The notes below the pieces were generated by a model, which worked only from the letters and a program-made list of their open reading frames with translations, searched no databases and had not been told where the DNA came from. Both the position numbers and the translations under genes were made by a program. From Hymenobacter canadensis (GTDB lineage Bacteria; Bacteroidota; Bacteroidia; Cytophagales; Hymenobacteraceae): a stretch of 64,000 bases of DNA. Shown here in pieces: positions 15,505-23,794 of this stretch (positions are counted from its first letter, which is position 1; the number at the start of each line of letters is the position of its first letter). The stretch covers positions 4,452,501 to 4,516,500 of the forward strand of contig NZ_CP114767.1 in assembly GCF_027359925.1 (NCBI RefSeq), in the 5' to 3' direction.

Positions 15505-16401
15505 ATGCTTTCTTTTCTCTCCTACATCACCTGGACCGCTGACCCGATTCTGGCCAAAATAGGGCCGCTCACGCTGCGCTGGTACGGGCTGCTGTTCATG
15601 TCGGGCTTCGTGCTGGGCACGTTTGTGCTGTCGCACATCTACAAGTCGGAGCGGGTGTCGCCGCGCTGGGTGGATGTCATTACCATCTACATGCTGGTGG
15701 GCACCATTCTGGGCGCCCGGCTGGGCCACGTGCTGTTCTACGACCCCAGCTACTACCTCACCAGCGAGCATTTTCTGGAGATTTTCAAGATCTGGGAAGG
15801 CGGCCTGGCCAGCCACGGCGCCACGCTGGGCATCCTGCTGGCTACCTGGCTGTTTGCCCGCAACAACAAGTTCGACTACCTCTGGGTACTCGACCGGATT
15901 GTGATTGTGGTGGCGCTGGGCGGCTGCATGATCCGCATCGGCAACCTGATGAACTCGGAAATCATCGGCCGCGTCACGGACGTGCCGTGGGCATTCAAGT
16001 TTGCGCGCTACAACGAAATCCACGGCGGCAACAGCAACATTCCGTTTGAGTTGCGCCACCCCACCCAGATCTACGAGGCGCTGTTCTGCATCGTGCTGCT
16101 GGTGCTGCTGTACTTCATGTGGAACCGCACCAAGGAGCGCACGCCGCGCGGGCAGCTGTTTGGCCTGTTTGTGGTGCTGCTGTTCTCGTTCCGGGTGCTG
16201 GTGGAGTTCCTAAAGGAAAACCAGGAAGCCTTTGAAGACCGGCTGCCACTGAACATGGGCCAGCTGCTGAGCTTGCCCCTGATTATAATGGGCCTGTGGG
16301 TGCTGCTGCGCGCCGGCAAAGACCCCAAGAACCCCTACGGCCACGCCCCGCGCGACCTGGAAGCCGACGAAGCCCCCGACCAAAAGGCCGTCAAAGTATA
16401 G
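15505..16401 (+). CDS. lgt: Prolipoprotein diacylglyceryl transferase
   Basis: 298 aa from the ATG at 15505. It moves diacylglycerol from phosphatidylglycerol to the lipobox Cys of prelipoproteins, the first step of lipoprotein maturation. The protein is multi-pass. Key motifs: GGLASHGATLGI (His104), the Lgt signature RIGNLMNSEIIGR (Arg144) and RHPTQIYEALF. Its substrates would include the many lipoproteins encoded in this window. The last 25 residues are hydrophilic and charged. Confidence 0.95.
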   Translation: MLSFLSYITWTADPILAKIGPLTLRWYGLLFMSGFVLGTFVLSHIYKSERVSPRWVDVITIYMLVGTILGARLGHVLFYDPSYYLTSEHFLEIFKIWEGGLASHGATLGILLATWLFARNNKFDYLWVLDRIVIVVALGGCMIRIGNLMNSEIIGRVTDVPWAFKFARYNEIHGGNSNIPFELRHPTQIYEALFCIVLLVLLYFMWNRTKERTPRGQLFGLFVVLLFSFRVLVEFLKENQEAFEDRLPLNMGQLLSLPLIIMGLWVLLRAGKDPKNPYGHAPRDLEADEAPDQKAVKV

Positions 16402-16402
16402 C

Positions 16403-16507
16403 ATAGAAGTTAGTACCAAGAAGTGAGAGGTGAGCTTTTCGTTCTGCAACCCATTCGGGCAATCAGAACGAAAGGCTCACCTCTCACTTCTTGGTACTAA
16501 CTTCTAT
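16403..16507. repeat. AGAAGTGAGAGG-type long inverted repeat
   Basis: 44-bp arms (16403-16446 and 16464-16507) with one mismatch enclose a 17-nt loop. It lies exactly between the stop codons of lgt and the convergent lipoprotein gene. A weaker relative lies at 57533-57633. It could act as a bidirectional terminator without T tracts. Confidence 0.9.
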
Positions 16508-16513
16508 AAGCTG

Positions 16514-17449
16514 CTACAGCTTGTAACGGTAGAGCGGGCCTTGCTCGGTGCTGATAAGTAGCGTGCCGTTGTCGAGAAATAGAATGCCTTCGGTCTGGCC
16601 GGCGCCTTTCAGCGACACGGTTTTGGGAGTGGCTTTCAGGGCGCTGCTCAGGTCGGAGCCTTCCAGCAGGTACAGCTCTTCGCGGCCCAGCAGCGCCAGG
16701 TGGCGGCCGTCGGGGCTGAGGTCGGCGCCGGTTACCTCGCCGGCAATGCTGAGCTTGGTCAGCAGCTCGGCCACGTGCGAGCCGGGCTGGTCCGACACGC
16801 TGTAGACCTTGCTGGTAGTCTGGTTGGCGCGGTCTTTCGTGAACAGATAGATTTTGCCAGCGCTCCAGAGCGAAGCCTCGCAGTCAAAGTTGCGCTCATC
16901 TTTGGCCGGTGGGAAGTCCTTTTGGTCGGGGTAGCGGAAGCGGATTTTGCCAACGCTAGCGGGCTGGTCAGGATTGAAGCGGTAGATAGTCAGGTCTTGG
17001 CGGGAGTTGTTGTTGTTGCCGGCATCGGCCACGAATAGGGTCCCTTTGCCATCCTCAGCCATACTTTCCCAATCGACATTGGTAACGGGCAACTCCCGCT
17101 CCCCCAGCTTCTCCCCCTTCTCATTGAACAGGTAGAGCGTGGGCGCGGTGCCGGCGTCGCCGTGGGTGTAGAACGTGCCGGGCCGGCCGCCGTGGGCTAG
17201 GCCCGAGCTTTCCGGAATGCCGCCCTGCAGCTCGCCCAGCGTCTCCAGATTAGCCAGCGGGGCGTTTTCGGCGTTACCCTTTTTGTCCTTCTTACCCTTT
17301 TTGCCTTTCTTCCCCGACTTCTGCTCATCCGCCCCATCCTCGGAGGCGTTGGCGGTAGTCAGGTCATTGGCGGTGTCGGATTGGGCCTGCGAGCAAGCGG
17401 TAGTGAGCAGGGTGGCCAGGCCAAGGGTCAGCAGGAATATTCTGGGCAT
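16514..17449 (-). CDS. Lipoprotein with predicted beta-propeller fold
   Basis: 311 aa from the ATG ending at 17449. A signal peptide with lipobox (LLTTAC) is followed by a disordered linker with a Lys-rich run (SGKKGKKGKKDKKG). The rest has repeated strand patterns: SSGLAHGGRPGTFYTHGD, DWESMAEDGKGTLFVADAGNN, TGADLSPDGRHLALL and EGILFLDNGTLLIST. They resemble SdiA-regulated or phytase-like esterase propellers. No catalytic residues can be assigned. It is on the same strand as yidD, but a terminator separates them. Confidence 0.7.
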   Translation of the reverse strand: MPRIFLLTLGLATLLTTACSQAQSDTANDLTTANASEDGADEQKSGKKGKKGKKDKKGNAENAPLANLETLGELQGGIPESSGLAHGGRPGTFYTHGDAGTAPTLYLFNEKGEKLGERELPVTNVDWESMAEDGKGTLFVADAGNNNNSRQDLTIYRFNPDQPASVGKIRFRYPDQKDFPPAKDERNFDCEASLWSAGKIYLFTKDRANQTTSKVYSVSDQPGSHVAELLTKLSIAGEVTGADLSPDGRHLALLGREELYLLEGSDLSSALKATPKTVSLKGAGQTEGILFLDNGTLLISTEQGPLYRYKL

Positions 17450-17467
17450 CAGAGAGCAGCGAAGATG

Positions 17468-17501
17468 AAAAAAGCTGCCCGACTCGTAGAGCCCGGGCAG
17501 C
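17468..17501 (-). terminator. Rho-independent terminator after yidD
   Basis: On the minus strand: stem GCTGCCCG / CGGGCAGC with a 12-nt loop, followed by TTTTTTCAT. It lies downstream of yidD and upstream of the lipoprotein start. Confidence 0.8.
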
Positions 17502-17552
17502 GCAAACACTACTTGTACGGAAAAAATCGGGCAGATGATGTGTCGCGCTACC

Positions 17553-17774
17553 TCACGGCACCGGGTCGTGGCCGTGGCCGCCCCAAGGGTGGCAGCGGGC
17601 TATGCGGCGTAGCGCCAGCCGCCCGCCCCGCCAGGGTCCGTGCTTTTCGATGGCCTGCACGGCGTAGGCCGAGCAGGTGGGCGTGTAGCGGCAGCTGGCC
17701 GGCGTGAGCGGCGAAATCAGGTGGCGGTACACCCAGAGCAAACCCAGCAGTAGCTGGCGGAAGACGGCAGACAT
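17553..17774 (-). CDS. yidD: Membrane protein insertion efficiency factor YidD
   Basis: 73 aa from the ATG ending at 17774. It has the family core: a hydrophobic N-terminal segment (FRQLLLGLLWVYRHLISPL), the conserved CRYTPTCSAYAVQAIEKHG, then RRIARCHPWGGHGHDPVP. It assists YidC-dependent membrane insertion and usually sits by rpmH-rnpA-yidC; here it is isolated. The open frame continues upstream to 17882, but that part is not family-like. Confidence 0.93.
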   Translation of the reverse strand: MSAVFRQLLLGLLWVYRHLISPLTPASCRYTPTCSAYAVQAIEKHGPWRGGRLALRRIARCHPWGGHGHDPVP

Positions 17775-17845
17775 AGCGCAAAGAACCGTAAACCCCGTGG
17801 AATAAATCCCGGGCCCGGCGGGCGGCGCGTTGCAGCGCCTTTTTG

Positions 17846-17853
17846 TAAGTTTG
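17846..17853 (+). promoter_or_regulatory. TAnnTTTG promoter element of the S46 peptidase gene
   Basis: TAAGTTTG, 58 bp before the ATG at 17912. A matching -33 element is not clear. Confidence 0.4.
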
Positions 17854-17911
17854 AAGGCCGGTGCACCCGCCCGGCGTCTCATTCCTTCCTTTCCCCATTC
17901 CCCACAGTTTT

Positions 17912-20218
17912 ATGCGCACCAATCACTGGGCCAAGGCCCTGCTGCTGACGCTGCTGCTGCCCTTCACGGCCCGCGCCGATGAGGGCATGTGGCTGCCGCT
18001 CTTCGTGAAGCGGCTCAACCAGGCCGACATGCAGAAAAAAGGCCTCAAGCTCACGGCCGAAGAAATCTACGACGTCAACAACGCCAGCCTCAAAGATGCC
18101 GTGGTGCAGCTCGGCGGCTTCTGCACCGGCGAGTTCGTCAGCAGCCAGGGCCTGCTGCTCACCAACCACCACTGCGGCTACGACGCCATCCAGACCCACA
18201 GCACGCCCCAAAACAACATCCTGCAGAACGGCTTCTTCGCCGCCACCAAAGCCGAAGAAAAGACCAACCCCGGCCTGTTCGTGGACATTCTGGTGCGCAT
18301 GGAAGACGTGAGCGGCAAGGTGCTGGAAGGCCTCACGGCCGCCACGCCCGAGCAGGAGCGCATGGCCACCATCCAGAAGCGCCAGAAGGAAATGGCCGAC
18401 GCGGCCAAGGAAAACGGCCAGTACGTAGCCTACGTGCGCGACATGTTCGGCGGCAACGAGTACTACCTGTTCGTGTACCAGCGCTTCGGCGACGTGCGCC
18501 TGGTGGGCGCCCCGCCGGAAGCCGTGGGCAAGTTCGGCGGCGACACCGACAACTGGATGTGGCCCCGCCACACCGGCGACTTCTCGATGTTCCGCGTGTA
18601 CGCCTCCAAAGACAACAAGCCTACTGCCGGCCCCAGCGCCGACAACGTGCCCTACGTGCCCAAGAAGCACCTGCCCGTAAGCCTGCAGGGCATCAGCGAA
18701 GGCGACTTCGCCATGGTATTCGGCTTCCCCGGCCGCACCCAGCGCTTCCTGCCCGCCGCCGGCCTGCAGATGACCCTGGACCAGAGCAACCCCGCCCGCA
18801 TCAAGCTGCGCGACACGCGCCTCAAGCTGTGGAAGGAGGACATGGACGTGAATCCCACGCTGCGTCTGCAGTACGCCTCCAAGTACGCCAACATCGCCAA
18901 CTACTGGAAGTACTTCATCGGCCAGAATGAGGGCATGAACCGCCTGAAAACCGTGGACGCCAAGAAAGCCGAAGAAGCTGCCCTGGCCCAGTGGATCAGC
19001 CAGGACCCCGCCCGCCAGCAGCAGTACGGCGAGGCCCTCACCAGCATCAACCAGGCCTACGCCGGCCTGCGGGAGTACAACCTGAGCAGCCAGTACGTGA
19101 ACGAAGCCGCTTTCGGCACCGAAATCATCACGCTGGCTTCGCGCATGATGCCGCTCTACATGACCCTGAAAACCACGCCCACCGACAAAGCCGCCCTCAG
19201 CAAAGCCACCGCCGACCTGCAGGAGCCCGTGGCCGAGTATTTCAAGGACTACAGCGCCAGCACCGACAAAAAGGTGTTTGCCGCGCTGATGAGCCTCTAC
19301 ATGAAGGACGTGCCCGCCGCCCAGCTGCCCGACGTGTTCCAGACCGTGCAGAAGCAGTACGGTGGCTCGATGCAGAAGTACGCCGACTACGTGTTTGCCA
19401 ACTCCTTCCTGACCTCGGAAGCCAAGGTGAAGGCCTTCCTGGCCGCGCCCACGCTGGCCAAGCTGGAAGCCGACCCCGGGTTCAAGACCTTCAACTCGGT
19501 GTACCTGAACTACACCCAGAACATTCTGCCCAAGATGCAGGCCCTGCAAAGCGGCCTCACCCGCGCCAACCGCCTATACGTAGCCGCCCTGCGCGAGAAG
19601 AACAGCCAGAAGGTGTACTCGCCCGATGCCAACTCCACCATCCGGCTCAGCTACGGCACCGTGCGCCCCTACAAAGGCCGCGACGCCGTGCGCTACGACT
19701 ATAAAACCACGGCCCAGGGCATTCTGGAGAAGGAAGACGCCTCCAACCCCGAGTTTGTGGTGCCCCAGAAAGAGCTGGAGCTGCTGAAGCAGAAAGACTA
19801 CGGCCGCTTCGCCGATAAGGACGGCAACCTGCCCGTGGCCTTCATCACCGACAACGACATCACGGGCGGCAACTCCGGCTCGCCGGTTATCAATGGCCGC
19901 GGCGAGCTGATCGGGCTGGCCTTCGACGGCAACTGGGAAGCCATGACCGGCGACCTGGCCTACGACCCCGAGCTGAAGCGCTGCATCAACGCCGACATCC
20001 GCTACGTGCTCTGGTGCATCGAGAAGCTCGGCAACGCCAAGCACATCGTCGATGAAATGACCATCGTCAACAACGGCCCCAACCCCGGCGTGGGTGCCGC
20101 CACCGCCTCGGTGAATGGCATGAGCGACGTGGAGAAGATGAAAGTGAAAACCGACGACGGCCAGAAAACCAAAGTCAAGAAGAAGAAAGGCAAGGAAACC
20201 ACTGCCGCCGGCATGTAA
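17912..20218 (+). CDS. S46 family dipeptidyl-peptidase, DPP7 type
   Basis: 768 aa from the ATG at 17912, with a signal peptide ending near TARADEG. It cleaves dipeptides from peptide N-termini in the periplasm. The triad is visible and keeps the DPP7 numbering: His86 in TNHHCGY, Asp223 in RHTGDF and Ser655 in GGNSGSPV. Residue 673, which sets P1 preference in this family (Gly in DPP7, Arg in DPP11), is Gly in AFDGNWEAM; this points to hydrophobic rather than acidic P1 residues. The last 25 residues are Lys-rich (KVKKKKGKE), an unusual tail. A strong terminator follows. Confidence 0.93.
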   Translation: MRTNHWAKALLLTLLLPFTARADEGMWLPLFVKRLNQADMQKKGLKLTAEEIYDVNNASLKDAVVQLGGFCTGEFVSSQGLLLTNHHCGYDAIQTHSTPQNNILQNGFFAATKAEEKTNPGLFVDILVRMEDVSGKVLEGLTAATPEQERMATIQKRQKEMADAAKENGQYVAYVRDMFGGNEYYLFVYQRFGDVRLVGAPPEAVGKFGGDTDNWMWPRHTGDFSMFRVYASKDNKPTAGPSADNVPYVPKKHLPVSLQGISEGDFAMVFGFPGRTQRFLPAAGLQMTLDQSNPARIKLRDTRLKLWKEDMDVNPTLRLQYASKYANIANYWKYFIGQNEGMNRLKTVDAKKAEEAALAQWISQDPARQQQYGEALTSINQAYAGLREYNLSSQYVNEAAFGTEIITLASRMMPLYMTLKTTPTDKAALSKATADLQEPVAEYFKDYSASTDKKVFAALMSLYMKDVPAAQLPDVFQTVQKQYGGSMQKYADYVFANSFLTSEAKVKAFLAAPTLAKLEADPGFKTFNSVYLNYTQNILPKMQALQSGLTRANRLYVAALREKNSQKVYSPDANSTIRLSYGTVRPYKGRDAVRYDYKTTAQGILEKEDASNPEFVVPQKELELLKQKDYGRFADKDGNLPVAFITDNDITGGNSGSPVINGRGELIGLAFDGNWEAMTGDLAYDPELKRCINADIRYVLWCIEKLGNAKHIVDEMTIVNNGPNPGVGAATASVNGMSDVEKMKVKTDDGQKTKVKKKKGKETTAAGM

Positions 20219-20310
20219 GTCCGCCTACCGTTCCGAGTGAAGCGCGGAATCTGCGCAATCCCGCCATAGGGCTTGCTGCAGACTTCCCACGGTGGTCGGA
20301 ATGATACCCA

Positions 20311-20347
20311 AAAACGCCCCGGTGCCAACACGGCACCGGGGCGTTTT
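20311..20347 (+). terminator. Terminator after the S46 peptidase gene
   Basis: Perfect 16-bp stem (AAAACGCCCCGGTGCC and its complement) with a 5-nt loop, ending in TTTT. Confidence 0.88.
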
Positions 20348-20407
20348 CGCGTCTGGTGGGGCTGGATTTCTCACAGGAAATAAATATTGGCTGTGCGCTA
20401 TGAATAG

Positions 20408-20438
20408 TTGTGGAGTTGCCGCCTTTCCGGTAATTTTC
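20408..20438 (+). promoter_or_regulatory. Promoter of the PorV-like/HhH-barrel pair
   Basis: TTG at 20408-20410, 20 bp, then TAATTTTC (one mismatch to TAnnTTTG) at 20431-20438, 14 bp before the ATG at 20453. Confidence 0.55.
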
Positions 20439-20452
20439 ATCACTTGTAAAAG

Positions 20453-21322
20453 ATGGAAAAGCATTTTATGGCAAAACGCTACCCGATTCTGAGTGTCTTA
20501 TTGCTAACCGGATTCATCAGCCACGCGCAGGGCAGCGGCCCCGGCGTGCGCGGGGCCCGCGCCGCCGCCCTCGGCCACGCCTCCGTCACTCTGAACGACG
20601 TGTGGGCCGTGGGTAACAACGCCGCCGGCCTCGGCCAGCTCAGCGCCCCCACGGCGGCCGTGTACGCCGAAAACCGCTACCTGCTTAGTGCCCTCAATAC
20701 TGTGGCGCTGGCGGTGGCCGCGCCGCTGGGCAAGGTGGAAAACGGGCTGGCCCGCCGCGGCGTGGTGGGCCTGGAGGTGCAGCGCTTCGGCGGCAAGCTC
20801 TACAACGAGCAGCGCATTGGGGCCGGCTACGGCTACCGCGGCGGCCTCGTCAGCATCGGGGCGCGGGTGGATCTGCTACAGCTCAGCATCGAGGGGCTGG
20901 GCAGCCGGCGGGCGGTGGCCGTGTCGTTGGGCGGGCAGGCCGAGCTGGTGCCCAAGCGGCTGGTGTTTGGGGCTTACCTCTACAACCTCAACCAGGCCAA
21001 GCTGGCCGAATACCAGCAGGAGCGGGTGCCCACGGTGCTCAAGGCCGGCATCTCGTACCGCCCCACGGCCAAGGTGATGCTCAACATTGAAACCGAAAAG
21101 GAAGTGGAGCAGTCGGCCGACTTCAAGGCCGGCGTTGAGTACCGCGTGATTGACGCACTGGCGCTGCGGGCCGGCCTGCGCACGCTCACCGAGGAAACCA
21201 CCGGCGGCCTGGGCTTTCGGGCCGGCGCGCTGCAAATCGACTACGCCGCCGCCTGGCACGCGGCCCTGGGCCTCAGCCAGCACCTGAGCATTGGGCTGAG
21301 CTTCAACGCCAAGCAGCCATGA
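20453..21322 (+). CDS. PorV/PorQ-like outer membrane beta-barrel protein
   Basis: 289 aa; a second ATG at 20468 is also possible. A signal peptide ends at SHAQGSG. The mature N-terminus GVRGARAAALGHASVTLNDVW..GNNAAGLGQL matches the start of the FadL-like PorV/PorQ/UPF0164 barrels (usual form GARAAAMGGA..xNPAGL). Alternating strands continue to the end and finish with a terminal-Phe-like LSIGLSFNAKQP. PorV and PorQ serve the type IX secretion system; this one is shorter than PorV. Its stop codon overlaps the next start (ATGA), so the two products are probably made together. Confidence 0.65.
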   Translation: MEKHFMAKRYPILSVLLLTGFISHAQGSGPGVRGARAAALGHASVTLNDVWAVGNNAAGLGQLSAPTAAVYAENRYLLSALNTVALAVAAPLGKVENGLARRGVVGLEVQRFGGKLYNEQRIGAGYGYRGGLVSIGARVDLLQLSIEGLGSRRAVAVSLGGQAELVPKRLVFGAYLYNLNQAKLAEYQQERVPTVLKAGISYRPTAKVMLNIETEKEVEQSADFKAGVEYRVIDALALRAGLRTLTEETTGGLGFRAGALQIDYAAAWHAALGLSQHLSIGLSFNAKQP

Positions 21323-23574
21323 GGTCCGGTTGGAGCACTTTCGTATCACAGTCGGGAGAACTGTCGGGCGAGTGTAGCGCGAAGCCTTTGCTTCGCGTAC
21401 CGCTAAACGATTCAGCAGCCTACGGTTCAACTACGCACGAAGCAAAAGCTTCGCGCTACCCGCAAAAACGGCGCTTCAAGGCTATCCTGACGGCCGTTCT
21501 GCTGGCAGCCGGTACGGCGCAGGCCCAGGAATACGTGCGCCCCACGCCCGACCTCGACCGGCTGACGCAGGAGCTGTTTGCCGAAATCCAGAGCGACCAG
21601 GTGCCCTCCGAGGACCTCTACGAAACGCTGCTGCAGTACTACCAGACCCCAATCAGCCTCAATACCGCCACCCGCGAAGATTTGCGGGGCCTGCTGCTGC
21701 TCTCCGAAAACCAGATCAGCCAGCTGCTCACGTACCGCCAGCAGCGCGGGCCGCTGCTGAGCCTCTACGAGCTGCAGGCCGTGCCCGGCTTCGACCTGCG
21801 CACCATCTATCGGGCCGCGCCCTTCGTGACGGTGCAGACCGCCGGCGGCACCAACGGCCTGCGCGGCCCGCTGTGGCAGCGCGTGTTTAAGGAAGACAAC
21901 AACGCCCTGTTTTTGCGCTACGAGCGGGTGCTGCAAACCCGCACCGGCTACACCGCCGCCCCGCTCGACAGCCTCGGCCGCGGCCCCACGCGCTACCTCG
22001 GCTCGCCCGACAAGCTGCTGCTACGCTACCGCGTCAGCCACGCCAAGGACTTCAGCCTGGGCGTCACGGCCGAAAAGGATGCCGGCGAGCAGCTCACCTG
22101 GAATCCCAACGGCCGCCAGTACGGCGCCGATTTTCTGTCGGCGCACTTTGTGGTGCAGGAGCGGGGCAAGCTGAAAACCCTGGCTGTTGGCGACTACCAG
22201 CTGCAGTTTGGGCAGGGGCTGCTGCTGTCGTCGGGGCTGCAGGTGGGCAAAGGTGCCGAAACCATCACCACGCTGCGGCGCAGCTCCATCGGGGTGCGGC
22301 CGTACTCCTCGATTCTGGAAAGCACGTTTTTCCGGGGCGCGGCCGCCACCGTGGAAGTGGCGCCCACGGTGCGGGCCACGGCCTTCGTGTCGCGGAAGCG
22401 GGTGGATGCCAACGTGCAGCTGGCGGCTGACTCATTGGCCGAGTTCGACGAGTTTTCGTCGGGGTTTCTGCTGACGGGCTTCCACCGCACGCCGTCGGAG
22501 CGGGCCAACCGCCAGACGTTGCGCGAAACCGTGGCCGGCGGCAACCTCAGCTACACCAGCCGCAGCGGCCACCTCGCCGCCGGCCTCACCGCCGTCGATA
22601 CCCACTTCGACAAAGCCATTCAGCGCCGCCCCGAGCTGTATAATCAATACGAGTTTCGCGGTACGCACAACCTGGCGCTGGGCGCGCACTACACCTACGT
22701 GCGCGGCAACGTGCTGGTGTTTGGCGAAACGGCCCGCAGCAGCAGCGGCGGCTGGGGTACCGTCAACGGGCTGCTGGCCAGCCTCGCACCCACCGTCGAC
22801 GTGTCGGCGCTGGTGCGGCACTACACCCGCAACTTCCACACGCTCTACGGCAACGCGCTCAGCGAAAACACGCGCAACATCAACGAAAGCGGCCTGTACC
22901 TGGGCCTGAAAGTGCGGCCAGTGGCCCGCTGGGAAGTATCGGCGTACTATGACCAGTTCTGGTTTCCGTGGCTGAAATACGACGTGGGCGCCCCCTCGCG
23001 CGGCCACGACTGGCTGACCCGCGTGACGTACGCGCCCACCAAAACCAGCCTGCTCTACGCCCAGCTGCGCACCCGCCAGAAAGCCTACAACCCGTCCTCC
23101 GGCCAGCCCATCCCGCAACCCGAGCCCACTACCCGCCACAGCGTGCTGCTCTACTACGACGCCAACCCCACCCCCACGCTGGGCCTTCGCACCCGCGTGC
23201 AGGGCAGCCGCTACCGCGCCACCGACGCCAGCCCCTGGCAGCGTGGCTACGTGCTGGCCCAAGATGCCTCGGTGGCCGTCGGCCGCCGCCTGCGCCTCAC
23301 CGCCCGCTACGCCCTCTTCGATACCGACAGCTACGACACCCGCCAGTACGTGTTCGAGCAGGACGTGCTCTACGCGTTTTCGGTGCCGGCCCTTTCAGGG
23401 CAGGGCACGCGCGTCTACGGCATTGCCGAAATCAGCTGCACCCGCCAGCTCACGCTCTGGCTGCGCCTGGCCGAAACCCACTACCGCCACCAAACCACCG
23501 TCGGCTCCGGCCTCGAAGAAATCCAGGGCCCCCGCCGCACTGAGTTCAAGGCCCAAGCGCGGTACCGGTTTTGA
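21319..23574 (+). CDS. Helix-hairpin-helix protein with outer-membrane barrel
   Basis: 751 aa as annotated from the overlapping ATG at 21319. After the hydrophobic export segment FKAILTAVLLAAGTAQAQ (residues 53-70) come ComEA-like HhH motifs (about 105-165: ISLNTATREDLRGLLLL, LLSLYELQAVPGF). A long strand-rich region follows, ending AQARYRF, typical of outer-membrane barrels. Residues 19-51 are encoded by an inverted repeat (21375-21458), so about 50 odd residues precede the signal segment. No ATG, GTG or TTG lies between the repeat and the signal segment in this frame. This Bacteroidota family has no known function. Confidence 0.75.
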   Translation: MRSGWSTFVSQSGELSGECSAKPLLRVPLNDSAAYGSTTHEAKASRYPQKRRFKAILTAVLLAAGTAQAQEYVRPTPDLDRLTQELFAEIQSDQVPSEDLYETLLQYYQTPISLNTATREDLRGLLLLSENQISQLLTYRQQRGPLLSLYELQAVPGFDLRTIYRAAPFVTVQTAGGTNGLRGPLWQRVFKEDNNALFLRYERVLQTRTGYTAAPLDSLGRGPTRYLGSPDKLLLRYRVSHAKDFSLGVTAEKDAGEQLTWNPNGRQYGADFLSAHFVVQERGKLKTLAVGDYQLQFGQGLLLSSGLQVGKGAETITTLRRSSIGVRPYSSILESTFFRGAAATVEVAPTVRATAFVSRKRVDANVQLAADSLAEFDEFSSGFLLTGFHRTPSERANRQTLRETVAGGNLSYTSRSGHLAAGLTAVDTHFDKAIQRRPELYNQYEFRGTHNLALGAHYTYVRGNVLVFGETARSSSGGWGTVNGLLASLAPTVDVSALVRHYTRNFHTLYGNALSENTRNINESGLYLGLKVRPVARWEVSAYYDQFWFPWLKYDVGAPSRGHDWLTRVTYAPTKTSLLYAQLRTRQKAYNPSSGQPIPQPEPTTRHSVLLYYDANPTPTLGLRTRVQGSRYRATDASPWQRGYVLAQDASVAVGRRLRLTARYALFDTDSYDTRQYVFEQDVLYAFSVPALSGQGTRVYGIAEISCTRQLTLWLRLAETHYRHQTTVGSGLEEIQGPRRTEFKAQARYRF
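21375..21458. repeat. GCGAAGC-type inverted repeat inside a reading frame
   Basis: Arms TAGCGCGAAGCCTTTGCTTC.. (21375-21399) and its near complement (21432-21458), about 25 of 27 matching; each arm is itself partly palindromic. It lies within the 5' part of the HhH-barrel gene and is read through in frame. Confidence 0.8.
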
Positions 23575-23595
23575 GGCTTGTACAATCTATTTAGA

Positions 23596-23691
23596 ACGTC
23601 ATGCTGAGCTTGCCGAAGCATCTCTACCGCTTCGTTGTGCTGGTAATGATTAGCCAGAGGTAGAGATGCTTCGACAAGCTCAGCATGACGT
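23596..23691. repeat. GTCATGCTGAGC-type inverted repeat, copy 2
   Basis: 33-bp arms (23596-23628 and 23659-23691) with one mismatch. Same family as 3475-3568. It lies just after the HhH-barrel gene. Confidence 0.88.
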
Positions 23692-23735
23692 GCGCCAGGA
23701 TTTCAGGTAGCGCAGACTGACCCGTTCCAACGCAT

Positions 23736-23772
23736 AAAAAAAGGCGGCCCCCGATTCGGGAGCCGCCTTTTT
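23736..23772. terminator. Bidirectional terminator
   Basis: Stem AAAAAGGCGGC / GCCGCCTTTTT, with an inner CCCGATTCGGG hairpin, between two convergent genes. Confidence 0.88.
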
Positions 23773-23794
23773 AGCTAGTGATACTCGGTGCCGA

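Noticed and set aside
17879..19549. 556-aa frame antisense to the S46 peptidase, and similar long antisense frames at 46531-48330 and 27600-29078
   Set aside because: GC-rich codons leave the opposite strand open; the translations are His/Val/Gly-rich, have no family motifs and mirror well-supported genes.
17912..20218. DPP11 (acidic P1 preference) assignment
   Set aside because: Residue 673 is Gly rather than the Arg expected for DPP11.
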